Positions 55,101 to 63,985 are shown, numbered from the stretch's first letter. The stretch is 64,000 nt of DNA from Pipra filicauda (GCF_003945595.2 NW_024104421.1:3162001-3226000), one strand, 5' to 3'. Numbers and translations are program-made. The notes: a model not told the origin generated them from the letters alone.

Positions 55101-58100
55101 TGTTCACCTCTGCAGCTGAGAACTGCCATGATCAATGGGGAAACAGGCTACCTCTCTATGGATGTGAAGGTCCCTGTGGACAAAGGGGTAAGAAATTATC
55201 CTTCTGTTCAGGTCACACAAGGGAGTGGATGGGAAGTGGATGCTGAAGAACCACAAAGGATGTGGTTTTAATGCTCAGCATTTCTGAGTGTGAGGATTTT
55301 ATTGTTTCAACACATATGTAACGCATGTGCTAAAGACATCTAAAAAAGCATCATTAGAAGTGCTCCTTACACCTACTAATATTCTGGTCTTAGAAAATTA
55401 TTGGAAATGCCTCTCAGCCCCCTACTTTTTCCAGCCAAAGCCAAAAAGCATGTTGTTCATTGTTTATAGGGCTGTGAAATGGAATCGGAGATCTTCAAGA
55501 GTTTAGAATAGGGAAGATTACGCAGATCTGACCTAGACAGAAAGAAGTTTGGAGACTATTTTGCCACTCCCTTTCCCTACCCAAAACCTCTCATGAAAAC
55601 TTTGTCCCTCACTTTGTCAGAATATGATTTCCTTTATCCAGGTCCAGGATTAAATTTCTATGCAAATATTTGCAGATGTTTTATGAAAAGCCCTAACGAA
55701 ATGTAGACTTTTGAACATTCCCTACCAGCTCTAGGGTAGGGTTACACATCTTCCCTTGGAATCAGTGCAAGATTATCTTGTACATTTATGTTCACTGGTA
55801 CTTTTTCATTCAGGTTTATTTAACTCTCTTAAAGATTTTGGCTTTCATCATTTCCTGTTAGGAAGTATTCCAGAGTCCTGCAAGTTACACTGCCCAGAAA
55901 TCTTCCATATTTCAGGAAAATTTTCCATCCTTTACAGAGAGTAATTTTTTCAGTGGCTGGCTGAACTGCTCCCATGCTAAGCCACAGTCAGCACCAATTC
56001 CAACAAACTGCTCACAGCCACTGCTGAAAATAGTGCCACTTCCTGATGAAGACACCCCTTTGTTTCCTCTGAATGGTTGTACTGCTAGATCTTGTCACTA
56101 CATTTTCTCTCTCTATTCTTGGTGTTTACAACTCTCAGGTTCCTGTCAATGCCTTTGCCTTTCTTCTCCCGGATTGCCAACATCTACATTTGAAATATTT
56201 GCACATTTTTCAGTCCACGCAACTCAGCCATTGTGTTTGTTATCTTCATGTCTTTTATCATTTCTGGTGTACAAGCACTAGGGCTTTGCTGAATTAGAGT
56301 TCTGTTTCCCTGATGCTCTTTAGAGAGCATCTATTCTCTGCAATATGATACTTCTGAACAAGGAGCCCCAAATCTCCTTTCTGCTGTCCCTTCAATTTTT
56401 TCTGCCTCCCCCAGCTCCGCTGGAACTGCCACCTTCACTTCTGTATTTCTTAGCTATTTTTTTCCAGTTGCCATTTTTCCATGTGAAACCCACTCCTCCT
56501 CTTCATCCAGCCTTTCTAATTTTAAGGTCTGTTGCGGCTTTTATTCAGCATGCAGAGAAATGTTGTTTTATTTTGTCTTACAGATCCCTGTACATAAGGG
56601 CTGCTAAGGCAGAGTCTGTCTGTTCCTCTCATTAGATCTTTTTCCCTTGATGGCTTGTTGTTTACTGTCTCTTTTTGTTTACAATGCTGCAGCTGGTTCT
56701 CACTCTGTATCTTATTTAAGCCCACTTTAACAGATTCCTTAGAATAAAATTTCATGAGAAGCTGTTTCAAGTGCTTTATATAAACCCAGACACATTGCAT
56801 GTCCTTTATTTCCTTCATTCCTCTACCTTAGTTATTCTGTCAGAAAAGCAATCAAGGTTTTCAAGCAAAATCTATTATTTGTAAGTCTAGATTGCTTATT
56901 TTGCTAGCTTAACCTCTTTGTGCACCCTCAACAACACTTCTTCTGAGTCATCCAGAGATATCTTTTTAGTTCAATATTTTAGAGACATCTTTCTGCTCCC
57001 CTACCCAGGGGGGGAAAAAAAGATAACAAAAAGTAGCCTTGGTAAAGAGGTATTACCTGTTTCATTCTGCAGCTCTGGAAGCCTTATGAAGCACAATAGG
57101 AGACTGAAGTATGTGACAGTTTTACTACTATTGGAATACACACGGTGGGAACCAGAAACAAAATTCAGCAATTCCCAATTTTACCCTGCCAGCTGATGAA
57201 GCAGATCAGCATTGAAACAAAGAAAGTGCTGACAGAGCCTTGAAACAAAGAGAAGGAGGTAGTCAGACTACAGAGAGAAGGCCTGAATGAAGAGATAGAA
57301 ATTATTCTGTCAGCCACGTAAACATTGATTTCCCAGGCTGATCTCAGGAAGGTATTGAGAGCAGAGTGAGACAGAGAGGGGAAAATAAGGAACAAATACA
57401 AGAGGTGGTTTTTAGAGAGATCAAGTGGCAAAAATATCTTTGCTTGCAGCTGGAGTACAAAAGAGTTGTGACTGTTAAAGCAAAAGGGTGAGGACAGGGG
57501 TAGGAGCTGCGGCAAACCACTGGTAATGGCAATAACCAGGAGTGGATACCTGGTACAGTGACAATACCAAAACTGGAAATACTCATGTTCCCAAGCTGCA
57601 GGGGATGGTAGTCAGCTATCCTATCATGGTGCCAACGTGCCCATGCTCTTCTCTTCTCCCTTGATCCCCCTATATAGCAAAGTCCTGTCTGATCATCCTC
57701 AGCCCTGCCTGGTTCAAGGGTGCCTCTGCTTCTCTTCCTTCCATGGATAAGTGGTGATACCTCCAGCTGTCTTGGAGCAGGCTGGCCACCCACTCTCTCC
57801 TCCTGCCCCAAAAGACGTTTGCCCTCCCTCCCTCAACTTGCAAGTGCTGAGTGGTTGCATGAGCAGAAGAGGGGCAGGTCAGGGGAGCAAAGGATGAGCA
57901 GGACAAGCCCTGCTAAAGGAAAGGGTCTCAAGCAGTGGCCAAATCTTCTTCTCCATGCCTCCCTGCCTCCACCATCAGATCAGATAGGCAAGAAAAGGAA
58001 GGATTAATAGCTCTTGTACCACCTCAAAACATCACCATGCCATGTTCTTCAGGGGTAGCACAGCACTCTGGAAGATCTTGCACATCAGGAGAAATAACTT

Positions 58101-61100
58101 CACAGAAAGAGTTATTAAACATTGAAATGAACTGCCCGGGGAGGTGGTAGAGTAACCATCCCTGGAGATGTTCAAGAAACAACTGGATGTGGCACTTAGT
58201 GCTCTGGGCCAGTTGACAAGGTGGTGATTTGGTCATCTTAGAGACCTTTTCCAACCTAAATGATTCCGTGATTCTGTTGTGATCTTGGCACAGCAAAAGA
58301 CCCTGTTGCTCAGCAGTATAGAGCTGCCATACATGGAGAGAGAGAGAGAGGAGGGAAGGGGTTGAGCCACCTGCCACCTCCTCACCTAAAAATATCCCCC
58401 AGCCCCATCAGCCCAATAAGCACAAAGTCAGTGCTCGCTGTGGAGCTGGCACTGGCTCATCCTTTGTGCCTCGCTCCACTTCCACTGCTGCACGGCTTGA
58501 GCACGTTAGAGCAGGCACAGCTCTCCCTGGGGAACACTGAGTTTTCTGTGTTCACTCCCCTGTCTCCCACACACATCCTCTCACCTCGTTTTCAGGCTGG
58601 GTCTAGGATTTTAAACATATTAGGGTTCATATACTGGCATGAGACTTGGACAGAAACTTTCCAAAAACTTTTCTCCTTTGGAAAAGAGTTCCACTGAAAT
58701 CAACACTTTCCTACAGGAAAAGGCTAGTCTGGCAAACAGATGAAGTTCTGAAGCAGCTTTCAATAATCTGAAATGTCTTCAGTTGAAATGTCAGTCTGAA
58801 AAAAATATTTGCACGTGAATCAAAACGGCTTGGATTTGAATCAGCACTTTTTTTCCAAATTTAAAGCGTAAATTTTTTTTACTTATGTTTTTTAACAAAA
58901 TTGGAATATGCTAATGTTTTGTCCCAATTTGGCATGAAAGCAAAGGTCAGGAATATTAGAATTCCCACAGGAGTGGGGAGACTTGGCTCCAGCTGCCTTG
59001 GCCCCAGCTGCCCACACACACAGTGGGTAGGTTTGCCATCTTTCTACCTGCCCCACTGAGCCCCCCTCCTGCTGGAGATGATGATGATGATGATGATGTG
59101 CAAAGCTGTCAAGGTTGCTGTGTATGGCAAAAGAGCAGTAGGGCCCCAGCACATTGGCTTGGAGGGTGTGAGAGGGAGGGCAGCTTCCCCCCACCCCTTC
59201 CTGCAACCAGTGCAGGAGCCCCAGAGCAAAGAAAGGTTTAACTGAAGCCCTAGTTGGAAAGACAGAGTGGCTGCCTGGATGCTGAAAGAGCTGGATATGC
59301 TGAATACTGCACATTCATCCCTGCTTCCAGCCAGCCCTAGCAGGGTGTGAAGTGTTGGTAATGATTGACTGCTTTTGCTTAGCCTTGGGGACATATATCC
59401 CAGGTCCCCATCACCACTGTGCTCTTGGTCTGTCAGATGGTCTCTCACTCTTCTTATTCTTGCTCTTATTCCAGAAACGAGTTCTTTTCCTCACCAATGA
59501 TTATTTCTTCACGGACATCAGTGGCACACCCTTCAGGTGAGCGAGGACTATGTGACATCAACACAATGTATCAGAAGTATGATCATGGATCATGGACAGC
59601 AGATTGGTCCCTTTTCTTCATAAAACTGGCTACAAGTCATGAGCAGAGGAGTGTGAACAACTGACTTCTTTGTTCCTATAGCCATTAAAATATTGTTTGG
59701 GGTCAACTCAAAAGGAATATTATGATTTATCTGAAGTTCAGAATACAAAAGCTATGCCTTAGGTGAATCATGTTTCATTTCAGAGAAATAAGACATCTTC
59801 AATTTTCCATTCCACTGAATATGGTTTATGTTCTGGTGTATGGCTTTAAAAAAAACAACACTGTTATAAACTGAAAATTATAAAAAATCAAATAACAAAT
59901 CAAGCAAAGCATGTGTGTGTGATTGCTTGTGGGTTGGCTTTTCTTTTCCCCAGTTGAAATGATTTGAAACTGGCACAGATTTGAGTAATGTTATCATTTA
60001 CCTGAATCTACAATGTTGGCTAAAAAATTATCACCAGAAATGCCTCATTTCAGCTCTACAGACAGGTTCCTTTGCCTCTTATGCTGAAATCGGATCTCAC
60101 TTAATCCTCTTCTGATGATGTTCTTTTCTTTAATAGCTGTGGAGGGAGTTAATGTCTTTAAGGGTTGTTACCGCAGGGAATGCAGCGTCACGTTTAGGAA
60201 TGACACCTTTCCTTGCTGACAAGTCCTCTGTTTTCCCTCCTGCCTCCAGCCTGGGTGTTGTGCTGTCCAGGGGACACGGGGAGTACATTCTGCTGGGGAA
60301 CACTTCAGTGGAAGAAGGTAGGTTAATCTCAAAGGGCCATGCTGTCCCAAGGGACAAGGCAGCTACTCTGAACTTCACCACTTCACTTCTCCTCCACAGC
60401 CTGTATATGGCTGGTACCTAACTGAATATTCCATGTATTATCTGCTTTCAGGTTTGCATGACCTGCTCCAGCCAGACTTGTCTTTAGCGAATGAATGGTA
60501 AGTGAAGGAAATCCTGTCAGTGACACAGGACTTTGTCACGATATTTGGGCAAACTTCCCAGCAATGTGGCTTGCATTCACCACCCTCTGTGGCCTAGGGA
60601 AAAAGCAGTGCTCTTCAGGGGCTGTACCTGCAAAGACCTGATTGTGTCCAGGCAATTCAGTTCCACCTCTTCCTCTGGGAGATCCCACCAAGACCTGGCA
60701 CATTACTGTGCTAACAAACATCTGAGATTTATCCTCAGTCTTCTCTGCTCAGACTTATTTTTTCCCCCCATGTTGCTCAGAATTGTCTTACAAGACCTAC
60801 AGTATGTCAGACCTGTCAGGAAATTTTGTTGCAAGCTTGGTGAGAGATTGAAATGCTTTTTTAAATCCTAGCTTATTTTTGGTTGGCATTCTTCTGAACT
60901 GAGCCTAGACCTAATTTCTAGTGAACATGGAGGTGATTTATGACTCCTGTTTCAATAGCAAGCAGAATTTACAGTTTTGCTTGGTTTGGATATGAAACCG
61001 GGTGAAGCATGGCACTTTCCATTTATTGCTGTGAGGTTTGGGGTTTTCATGAACCCAACATTCAGTTACACTCAGTCACATGAACCCAGCCTGTATCAAA

Positions 61101-62052
61101 GCCAAAATAACTATATTCAAGAAGCCCTCCACCTCTTCTCACCTCTCATTACACTGCTAAGTTTCACAGGCAGCGCATTTGAGACACAAGCAGTGACTTC
61201 TCCTTCTTCTACCTCTGACTTGGTGTGTCAGCTTACACACTTTACATATTAATTTCTCTTAGACTTCTCTCATAAATCACTCCTTTCAGCCCCTTTATGA
61301 GTTGTAATTCTCTCTTATAACCCCTTCCTGTCCTGACAATGGAGTGGTCAAAATTGGAAGCAGGATTAGAAGACTGGTTTCTTTTATAATGCCGAGCATT
61401 TGTAGCACATTCTTCTGCTTCTCCCCAGACTGTGTCCAGAGGCTCCTGCAGTGGTGTCCCTTTGGGACAGATTTTCTTGTCACCATATCATACTGCAAGA
61501 TCATTCCTCATCTCACATTCTGTTTCTCTGTCTCTCGTTTTTTCTGCTCCTGGTCTGGTCTTACTCACGTTACACACGACTCTCTGCTTCTCAGGTCTCT
61601 CCATCACATTGTTATTGTCTATATAGGCACATGTACACATCTTACACAACATGTAATACATATAACTGCTGAGAGGATTTGGGACAGCTGTTTTACATTG
61701 TGAGCTTAGGCTGAAGACCATAACAGCAGCCCTACCAAGCTCAGCAGTCAGGTTGATTGGTGTTGGTTTACTGGTAGGGTTTGACTTACAGCCACACTGC
61801 TAGATTTTGAGTGGGCACACCGTGCAGCAGCGGCAAAATCTTTGCAGACCCAGGTTTCTTGCTGAATTTTTTTTTTTTGCAGTTATTATCTTCCAGGAGC
61901 ATTTGGTTAACTGTGGTTTATCTTTGCCCTTGCTTCTTCTTCCCTTCCCACCAGGATTTACTGCATCACCGACATTGATCCAGACCACCGCAAGCTCAGC
62001 CAGCTGGAGGCTGTGATCCGTTTCCTCACTGGAGAGGACGCTGACCTGGAAT
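10055..62052 (+). CDS. CACNA2D4: CACNA2D4, calcium channel alpha2/delta-4 subunit, coding exons 1-22 (5' part of gene)
   Basis: Auxiliary extracellular, membrane-attached subunit of high-voltage-activated calcium channels. In vertebrates alpha2/delta-4 is known for its role at photoreceptor ribbon synapses with the Cav1.4 channel. Twenty-two exons join in frame (2014 nt, about 671 residues) with GT-AG introns at every junction. Order in the product: signal peptide (about 1-22), VWA_N region (about 90-230), VWA domain (about 246-430) with MIDAS residues D251, S253, S255 and a later D359, then a Cache-like region (about 440-640). N-glycosylation sequons lie at N112, N155, N473 and N618. The segment C230-R-N-R-G-W corresponds to the RRR stretch of alpha2/delta-1; the RNR form is what I recall for the gabapentin-insensitive types 3 and 4. 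C401 probably matches the alpha2/delta-1 cysteine that bonds to delta. The full-length family member is about 1100 residues, so the rest is outside the window. CACNA2D3 is the main alternative; the match to alpha2/delta-4 is closer. Confidence 0.95.
15057..15138 (+). CDS. CACNA2D4: CACNA2D4 exon 2
   Basis: Residues 30-57, beginning after a TTTTTAG acceptor and ending at a GTAGGC donor (phase 0). It encodes [10 protein letters not shown] followed by the Y-S-G-S-L-L-L-Q-K stretch typical of alpha2/delta-3 and -4. Intron 2 (15139-21620, 6.5 kb) contains a CpG-rich block near 19780-20290, listed separately. The rest is pyrimidine-rich in places and otherwise featureless, apart from a short imperfect tandem duplication of a CACTTCTCTACTTCA unit near 15908-15945. 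Confidence 0.95.
19780..20290. promoter_or_regulatory. CpG-rich block inside CACNA2D4 intron 2
   Basis: About 500 bp with roughly twenty CpGs and raised GC content, against CpG-poor flanks (examples near 19935-20030 and 20110-20190). It includes a TAATCC core at 20146-20151 and a TAATC at 20169. No splice-competent in-frame exon of the family lies here. It could be an internal alternative promoter, an enhancer or a separate noncoding transcript start. Confidence 0.35.
21621..21737 (+). CDS. CACNA2D4: CACNA2D4 exon 3
   Basis: Residues 58-96, phase 0 at both ends, acceptor TTGGGCAG and donor GTAGGA. Encodes K-Y-K-D-V-E followed by an amphipathic helical stretch with E-V-D-G-L-E-L-V and [10 protein letters not shown], the N-terminal extracellular helix of the family. 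Intron 3 (1498 bp) shows nothing I recognise. Confidence 0.96.
23236..23295 (+). CDS. CACNA2D4: CACNA2D4 exon 4
   Basis: Residues 97-116, twenty whole codons, acceptor GCATTAG and donor GTAAGT. Encodes [14 protein letters not shown] and an N-S-S glycosylation sequon at N112. Intron 4 (1646 bp) carries a TTTG/TTTGG simple repeat near 24080-24122. Confidence 0.95.
24076..24133 (+). repeat. TTTG/TTTGG simple repeat
   Basis: Consecutive TTTG units followed by GGTTT units and a T run within intron 4. Low-complexity sequence, of no evident function. Confidence 0.8.
24710..24732. repeat. Perfect inverted repeat, 11-bp arms, 1-base loop
   Basis: ATTTCTTATTG at 24710-24720 is followed by one base and its exact complement CAATAAGAAAT at 24722-24732, in intron 4 about 210 bp before exon 5. 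Any role is unknown. Confidence 0.7.
24942..25104 (+). CDS. CACNA2D4: CACNA2D4 exon 5 (VWA_N region)
   Basis: Residues 117-170 plus one base of codon 171, acceptor ATCAACAG, donor GTAACG (phase 1). Starts F-D-Y-Y-N-S, continues through an acidic stretch and ends Q-L-P-T-N-V-Y-N-K, all VWA_N landmarks. A sequon N-T-T lies at N155. A perfect 11-bp-arm inverted repeat lies upstream in intron 4 (24710-24732). Intron 5 (2136 bp) shows nothing else. Confidence 0.97.
27241..27372 (+). CDS. CACNA2D4: CACNA2D4 exon 6 (VWA_N region)
   Basis: Residues 171-214 plus one base of codon 215. The acceptor follows a strong pyrimidine tract ending CCCCCCACAG; the donor GTGAAA is weaker than most in the gene. 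Encodes [15 protein letters not shown] and [12 protein letters not shown], nearly invariant in alpha2/delta-3 and -4. Intron 6 (1004 bp) shows nothing further. Confidence 0.97.
28377..28437 (+). CDS. CACNA2D4: CACNA2D4 exon 7
   Basis: Residues 215-234 and two bases of codon 235, acceptor TATTCAG, donor GTAAGT. Contains [17 protein letters not shown]231-N-R233 is the position of the alpha2/delta-1 RRR motif involved in gabapentin binding; the middle residue here is N. Intron 7 (581 bp) is plain. Confidence 0.96.
29019..29169 (+). CDS. CACNA2D4: CACNA2D4 exon 8 (VWA domain start, MIDAS)
   Basis: Residues 235-285, acceptor TTATACAG, donor [16 protein letters not shown] leads into the first VWA strand I-V-I-I-V and the metal-site motif D-V-S-G-S (29065-29079; D251, S253, S255). 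In this family an intact MIDAS is needed for the subunit to promote channel trafficking. Intron 8 (1523 bp) shows no clear feature. Confidence 0.98.
30693..30767 (+). CDS. CACNA2D4: CACNA2D4 exon 9 (VWA domain)
   Basis: Residues 286-310, twenty-five whole codons, acceptor CTTTGCAG, donor GTGAGT. Encodes [19 protein letters not shown] and D-R-D-N-R-E. Intron 9 (1207 bp) has a run of nine Cs at 31592-31600 and no other feature. Confidence 0.97.
31975..32064 (+). CDS. CACNA2D4: CACNA2D4 exon 10 (VWA domain)
   Basis: Residues 311-340, phase 0 at both ends, acceptor CTTGCCAG, donor GTAAGA. Encodes H-F-K-Q-L-V-E-E-L followed by [14 protein letters not shown]326 falls where VWA domains often place the third MIDAS ligand. 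Intron 10 (32065-39943, 7.9 kb) is the longest here. It holds an A-rich tract (33228-33300), a possible conserved block (34950-35700), palindromic AT-rich DNA, a CR1 3' end (35985-36055) and a further block (39540-39900). Confidence 0.96.
33228..33300 (+). repeat. A-rich low-complexity tract
   Basis: A run of AAACAC/AACAAA-type units ending in a T9 stretch in intron 10. It could be the degraded tail of a retroposed element on the + strand, but the sequence before it is not recognisable. Confidence 0.5.
34950..35700. other. Intron 10 unique block, possible conserved noncoding sequence
   Basis: Unique sequence with AT-rich homeodomain-like motifs, a TTTAATCCATGACGCAATTTG segment and scattered CpGs (near 35250-35420). 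No repeat, splice or coding signal is seen. Flagged only by appearance. Confidence 0.2.
35880..35958. repeat. Two adjacent palindromes in AT-rich DNA
   Basis: An 18-bp perfect palindrome at 35880-35897 (ATATGTGTG and its complement) and a hairpin with 9-bp arms ACAAATATA / TATATTTGT at 35937-35945 and 35950-35958. They lie just before a CR1 3' end. Confidence 0.6.
35985..36055 (+). repeat. CR1 3' end, short fragment
   Basis: AGACCAGATGATCCTTGAGG, then a run of ACCCCTTCCAACCTGGTATT and a TATGATTCTATG tail, the characteristic CR1 3' terminus. Only about 70 bp survive. Confidence 0.8.
39540..39900. other. Unique block upstream of exon 11, possible conserved noncoding sequence
   Basis: Includes CCATAAAAAGTGACAG, TTTGCATAAACGAATGCGAC (an octamer-like TTTGCATA), several CpGs and TATAAATAAAAAAATTATAT. 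No coding or repeat match. It is suggestive of a regulatory block but unproven. Confidence 0.2.
39944..40057 (+). CDS. CACNA2D4: CACNA2D4 exon 11 (VWA domain)
   Basis: Residues 341-378, acceptor TTTGTAG, donor GTTTGT. Encodes [16 protein letters not shown], where D359 is the later MIDAS-associated aspartate of VWA folds, then [10 protein letters not shown]. Intron 11 (1118 bp) contains a short direct repeat near 41089-41122 (GGAT-CCAAACCTCAG units) just before exon 12. Confidence 0.97.
41176..41254 (+). CDS. CACNA2D4: CACNA2D4 exon 12 (VWA domain)
   Basis: Residues 379-404 plus one base of codon 405. Encodes [12 protein letters not shown] and W-I-A-C-N-N-K. C401 aligns with the alpha2/delta-1 cysteine known to form the alpha2-delta disulfide (my inference by motif). 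The donor is GTGCTG, the weakest-looking in the gene; read-through stays open to 41388. Intron 12 (2024 bp) shows nothing else. Confidence 0.96.
43279..43412 (+). CDS. CACNA2D4: CACNA2D4 exon 13 (VWA end, start of Cache-like region)
   Basis: Residues 405-449, acceptor CACAAAG (few pyrimidines immediately upstream), donor GTAAGC. Encodes [11 protein letters not shown] and [22 protein letters not shown], very strongly conserved in the family. Intron 13 (3045 bp) contains a T-rich stretch around 45770-46200 and no gene. Confidence 0.97.
46458..46535 (+). CDS. CACNA2D4: CACNA2D4 exon 14 (Cache-like region)
   Basis: Residues 450-475, phase 0, acceptor TGTGGCAG, donor GTGAGT. Encodes [17 protein letters not shown] and ends K-K-N-E-T, a glycosylation sequon at N473. 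Intron 14 (1268 bp) is largely occupied by an ancient CR1 fragment on the minus strand. Confidence 0.96.
46770..47690 (-). repeat. Ancient CR1 fragment, minus orientation, in intron 14
   Basis: By eye this follows the complement of an old reptile CR1 3' half: GGCTGGAAGAGATCATTACC at the start, TCTGCTTTCAGTTTGTCTGG near 46960, CTTCCTCTACTTGATTAAAA near 47010, AAGTCAAACCTGATAAG near 47082 and CCTTTTAAAATGGTGGACAG near 47199. The far end is uncertain (47450-47690). It is heavily diverged and has no coding capacity. Exon 15 begins about 100-350 bp beyond it. Confidence 0.55.
47804..47884 (+). CDS. CACNA2D4: CACNA2D4 exon 15 (Cache-like region)
   Basis: Residues 476-502, acceptor TTTTAAAG, donor GTAAGA. 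Encodes [19 protein letters not shown] followed by A-P-R-Y-K. Intron 15 (2405 bp) has an A14 run at 48484-48497 and nothing else I can name. Confidence 0.97.
50290..50364 (+). CDS. CACNA2D4: CACNA2D4 exon 16 (Cache-like region)
   Basis: Residues 503-527, acceptor TTCTTCAG, donor GTATGT. Encodes [21 protein letters not shown], the hallmark Cache strand of the alpha2/delta family. Intron 16 (1378 bp) is plain until the long T-rich tract before exon 17. Confidence 0.97.
51743..51829 (+). CDS. CACNA2D4: CACNA2D4 exon 17
   Basis: Residues 528-556, acceptor AACACCAG after a T-rich tract (51703-51729), donor GTGAGT. A lysine-rich stretch ([16 protein letters not shown]) precedes the acidic [11 protein letters not shown]. 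Intron 17 (3286 bp) contains an A14 run (53047-53060) and a CR1 copy (53690-54125). Confidence 0.97.
53690..54125 (+). repeat. CR1 copy, about 435 bp
   Basis: Recognisable CR1 3' region: GTTTAGCCTGGAGAAAAGGA, GAGGTTTAGGTTGGATATTA, AGGTTCTTCACCCAGAGGGT and TTGGACTTGATGATCCTCGT before a CAATGATTCTA tail. This is the longest young-looking CR1 here, inside intron 17. Confidence 0.88.
55116..55187 (+). CDS. CACNA2D4: CACNA2D4 exon 18
   Basis: Residues 557-580, acceptor CTCTGCAG, donor GTAAGA. Encodes [11 protein letters not shown] and the strand [12 protein letters not shown]. Intron 18 (55188-59474, 4.3 kb) includes a CR1 3' end (58065-58280), a GA run (58335-58353) and a (GAT)7 microsatellite (59077-59097). 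Confidence 0.96.
58065..58280 (+). repeat. CR1 3' end, ATTCTGTG-tail subfamily
   Basis: Contains ACTGCCCGGGGAGGTGGTAG, ATCCCTGGAGATGTTCAAG, GTTGACAAGGTGGTGATTTG and ACCTTTTCCAACCTAAATGA before a GATTCCGTGATTCTG tail. Located in intron 18. Confidence 0.88.
58335..58353 (+). repeat. GA dinucleotide run
   Basis: Short GA microsatellite in intron 18. Confidence 0.8.
59077..59097 (+). repeat. (GAT)7 microsatellite
   Basis: Seven perfect GAT units in intron 18, about 380 bp before exon 19. Likely length-polymorphic. Confidence 0.9.
59475..59536 (+). CDS. CACNA2D4: CACNA2D4 exon 19
   Basis: Residues 581-600 and two bases of S601, acceptor TATTCCAG, donor GTGAGC. Encodes [20 protein letters not shown]. 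Intron 19 (713 bp) shows nothing. Confidence 0.97.
60250..60317 (+). CDS. CACNA2D4: CACNA2D4 exon 20
   Basis: Completes S601 and runs to residue 623 plus one base, acceptor GCCTCCAG, donor GTAGGT. Encodes [22 protein letters not shown], with a sequon at N618. It is followed by intron 20, at 134 bp the shortest in the window. Confidence 0.96.
60452..60497 (+). CDS. CACNA2D4: CACNA2D4 exon 21
   Basis: Residues 624-638 and two bases of codon 639, acceptor GCTTTCAG, donor GTAAGT. Encodes [15 protein letters not shown]. At 46 bp it is the smallest exon found. Intron 21 (1457 bp) may contain an old CR1 remnant near 61255-61380. Confidence 0.95.
61255..61380 (-). repeat. Possible ancient CR1 remnant
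   Basis: CAGCCCCTTTATGAGTTGTA and the following GACAATGGAGTGGTCAAAAT loosely follow the complement of the old CR1 segment that normally reads towards a GTGGACACCAGAATTGG-like motif. Weak match. Confidence 0.25.
61955..62052 (+). CDS. CACNA2D4: CACNA2D4 exon 22 (last exon in window)
   Basis: Residues 639-671 and one base of codon 672, acceptor TCCCACCAG, donor GTGAGT (phase 1, so the split codon is probably the Cys that follows L-E in the family). Encodes [18 protein letters not shown]. The gene continues past 64000. The visible part of intron 22 (62053-64000) holds only a CR1 3' end at 63760-63985. Confidence 0.97.
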
Positions 62053-63759
62053 GTGAGTCCCAGGCACTGAAAGTGCCTTTTCCTGTACCCATCACAGGGG
62101 AGAGGGGACTAGGACAAACTGATTGGTGTCAGACTGAGCTCTTTTGGCACCTGTTCACACACGCAGGGCAGAACTCAAGCCCAGAGTAATTCACAAAAGG
62201 AAACAAACAGAGAATCCACTCCCTTGATTCCGTCAGAGGATTCTTTTTCCATTTCAAAGCTGACATGTAACTCAGCCTTATTGGAGGTCTCAGCATAGGA
62301 AATACTGAGGGGTGAAAAGCTTGAAAGGAGCTTGGTAGGGGCTGCAAACCATGTTTAAGACAGACTGACCAGCTGGGCTAGATGGGGCAATGGCAGGAGG
62401 AGCCAGAAAAACTAGAAACTACTCAGCTTCCCAGGGTCCCAGTCATCATCCTCCAAGGGTTCACAGTGCCATCTAAAGAGATGGGTTCTTTCAGAACAAG
62501 GATTATTACCTTTGTTTTCCAAACACAACAGGTAACTGACCTAGGGGTAAGAAATTGTCACAGAATTATTGTCTTTCCTGCTCCCCCTGCTGCTCATCCA
62601 TTACACCAGTTCCCGTTCTCCAGGCAACACGTAGCCACACGGGCAGCTGATACAGCACCACCACAGTGAGATCTCTGTCAGGGGGCAGAGGTGGGCAGCT
62701 GTGCATGGGAACTCCTTACAGCTATTTAGCTTTAGGATGTCCTTCAGCCCCTTTAGTTGTGCAAAGTATAAGATTTTGCATATAATGCTGCAGCTGAGAG
62801 GCACAAACCTTTGGCACAAGAATGGGAATCTCTTAAAAATAAAATCAAATGTAATCCAGTAATTTTGCCTCTCTTTGTACAATGTGAGTGGACCCCCACC
62901 TGGCTCTCCTTAGAGCAGGCTGGAAAGAGGAGATGTATCAGCTCAAGTGGCCAGGGAGGAGGAAAGTTTCAGGAGAGCTGACTATGAGAAACATGCAGAC
63001 TTGGAAGTGCTGTGGAGGAAAAACAAATATGATTTGAACACATCTTAGACATATGGGGCCTGGAGAGGGAAAGGTCTCGTGGTGAGCTCTGATTCTGAGG
63101 TTTGAATTACAAGGATGGAGAGAAGGATGAAGGCGAACTTGAGATAAAACATTAAGGGAGACTGGAATATCAACCCAGAAACACTGAAATGGTGAGGGTG
63201 TTTCCATCTAGAATAGCACTGAAAGGTGCATTTCTGCAATATGATGGTCATCATATTCTCATAAGAATGAGAATTAATGCAAGCAGGGCAATACAATAAT
63301 GAAGCAGGTCAAAGAAATGGGGTTTGGGGATAAGTCATTTAGCACATGATGATACTTCGAACTTTCCTAATCACTTCTTAGTTCCAAAGTGGATTAGACT
63401 GGTGGCCTGGACTGGCTTGAGCACCTGATGGAAACCAGGACAGGACAGTGTTTTGTGAGACTTACAGGAAGGAAGGAGGGCTAACAGAGAAGCCGGTGAA
63501 CACAGGAACAGAGTAGAGGCCATAAAGAAGTCACTAGGGGTTTTGAAGGAAGTTTCTTGAGTGGAACGTGGTGGCTGGTATCCTCTCTATGGGATACCCA
63601 GAAGAAAAGTCAAGGCAGGGATTTCAGGCAGTGGCCTGTTCATTAAAGGAGATGGTTGAGTGAAGGTCTAATGAATAACTTCATTTGAAAGCCTCTCACT
63701 TGCCCGAACTTGTTTGGGCACCACCCTTCCATCAAGTTTGCAGGGGAACTGGTCTGATG

Positions 63760-63985
63760 ATTTTGAATATTGGGAAGAAATTCTTCACAGAAATGATGAT
63801 TGGAAATTGGAATGGGCTGGCCAGGGAGGTGGTGGAGTCACCATCCTTGGAGGTGTTTAGGAAAGACTGGACATGGCACTCAGTGCCATGGTCTGGTTGA
63901 CAAGGTGATGATCCGTCACGGGTTGGACTCGATGACCTCAGAAGTCTTTTCCAACATAATTGATTCTGTGTTTCTGTGATCTTGG
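63760..63985 (+). repeat. CR1 3' end, ATTCTGTG-tail subfamily
   Basis: Contains GAAGAAATTCTTCACAGAAA, GGGAGGTGGTGGAGTCACCA, GTTGACAAGGTGATGATCCG and GGTTGGACTCGATGACCTCA before a GATTCTGTGTTTCTGTG tail. Same subfamily and orientation as the copy at 58065-58280. In intron 22. Confidence 0.9.
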
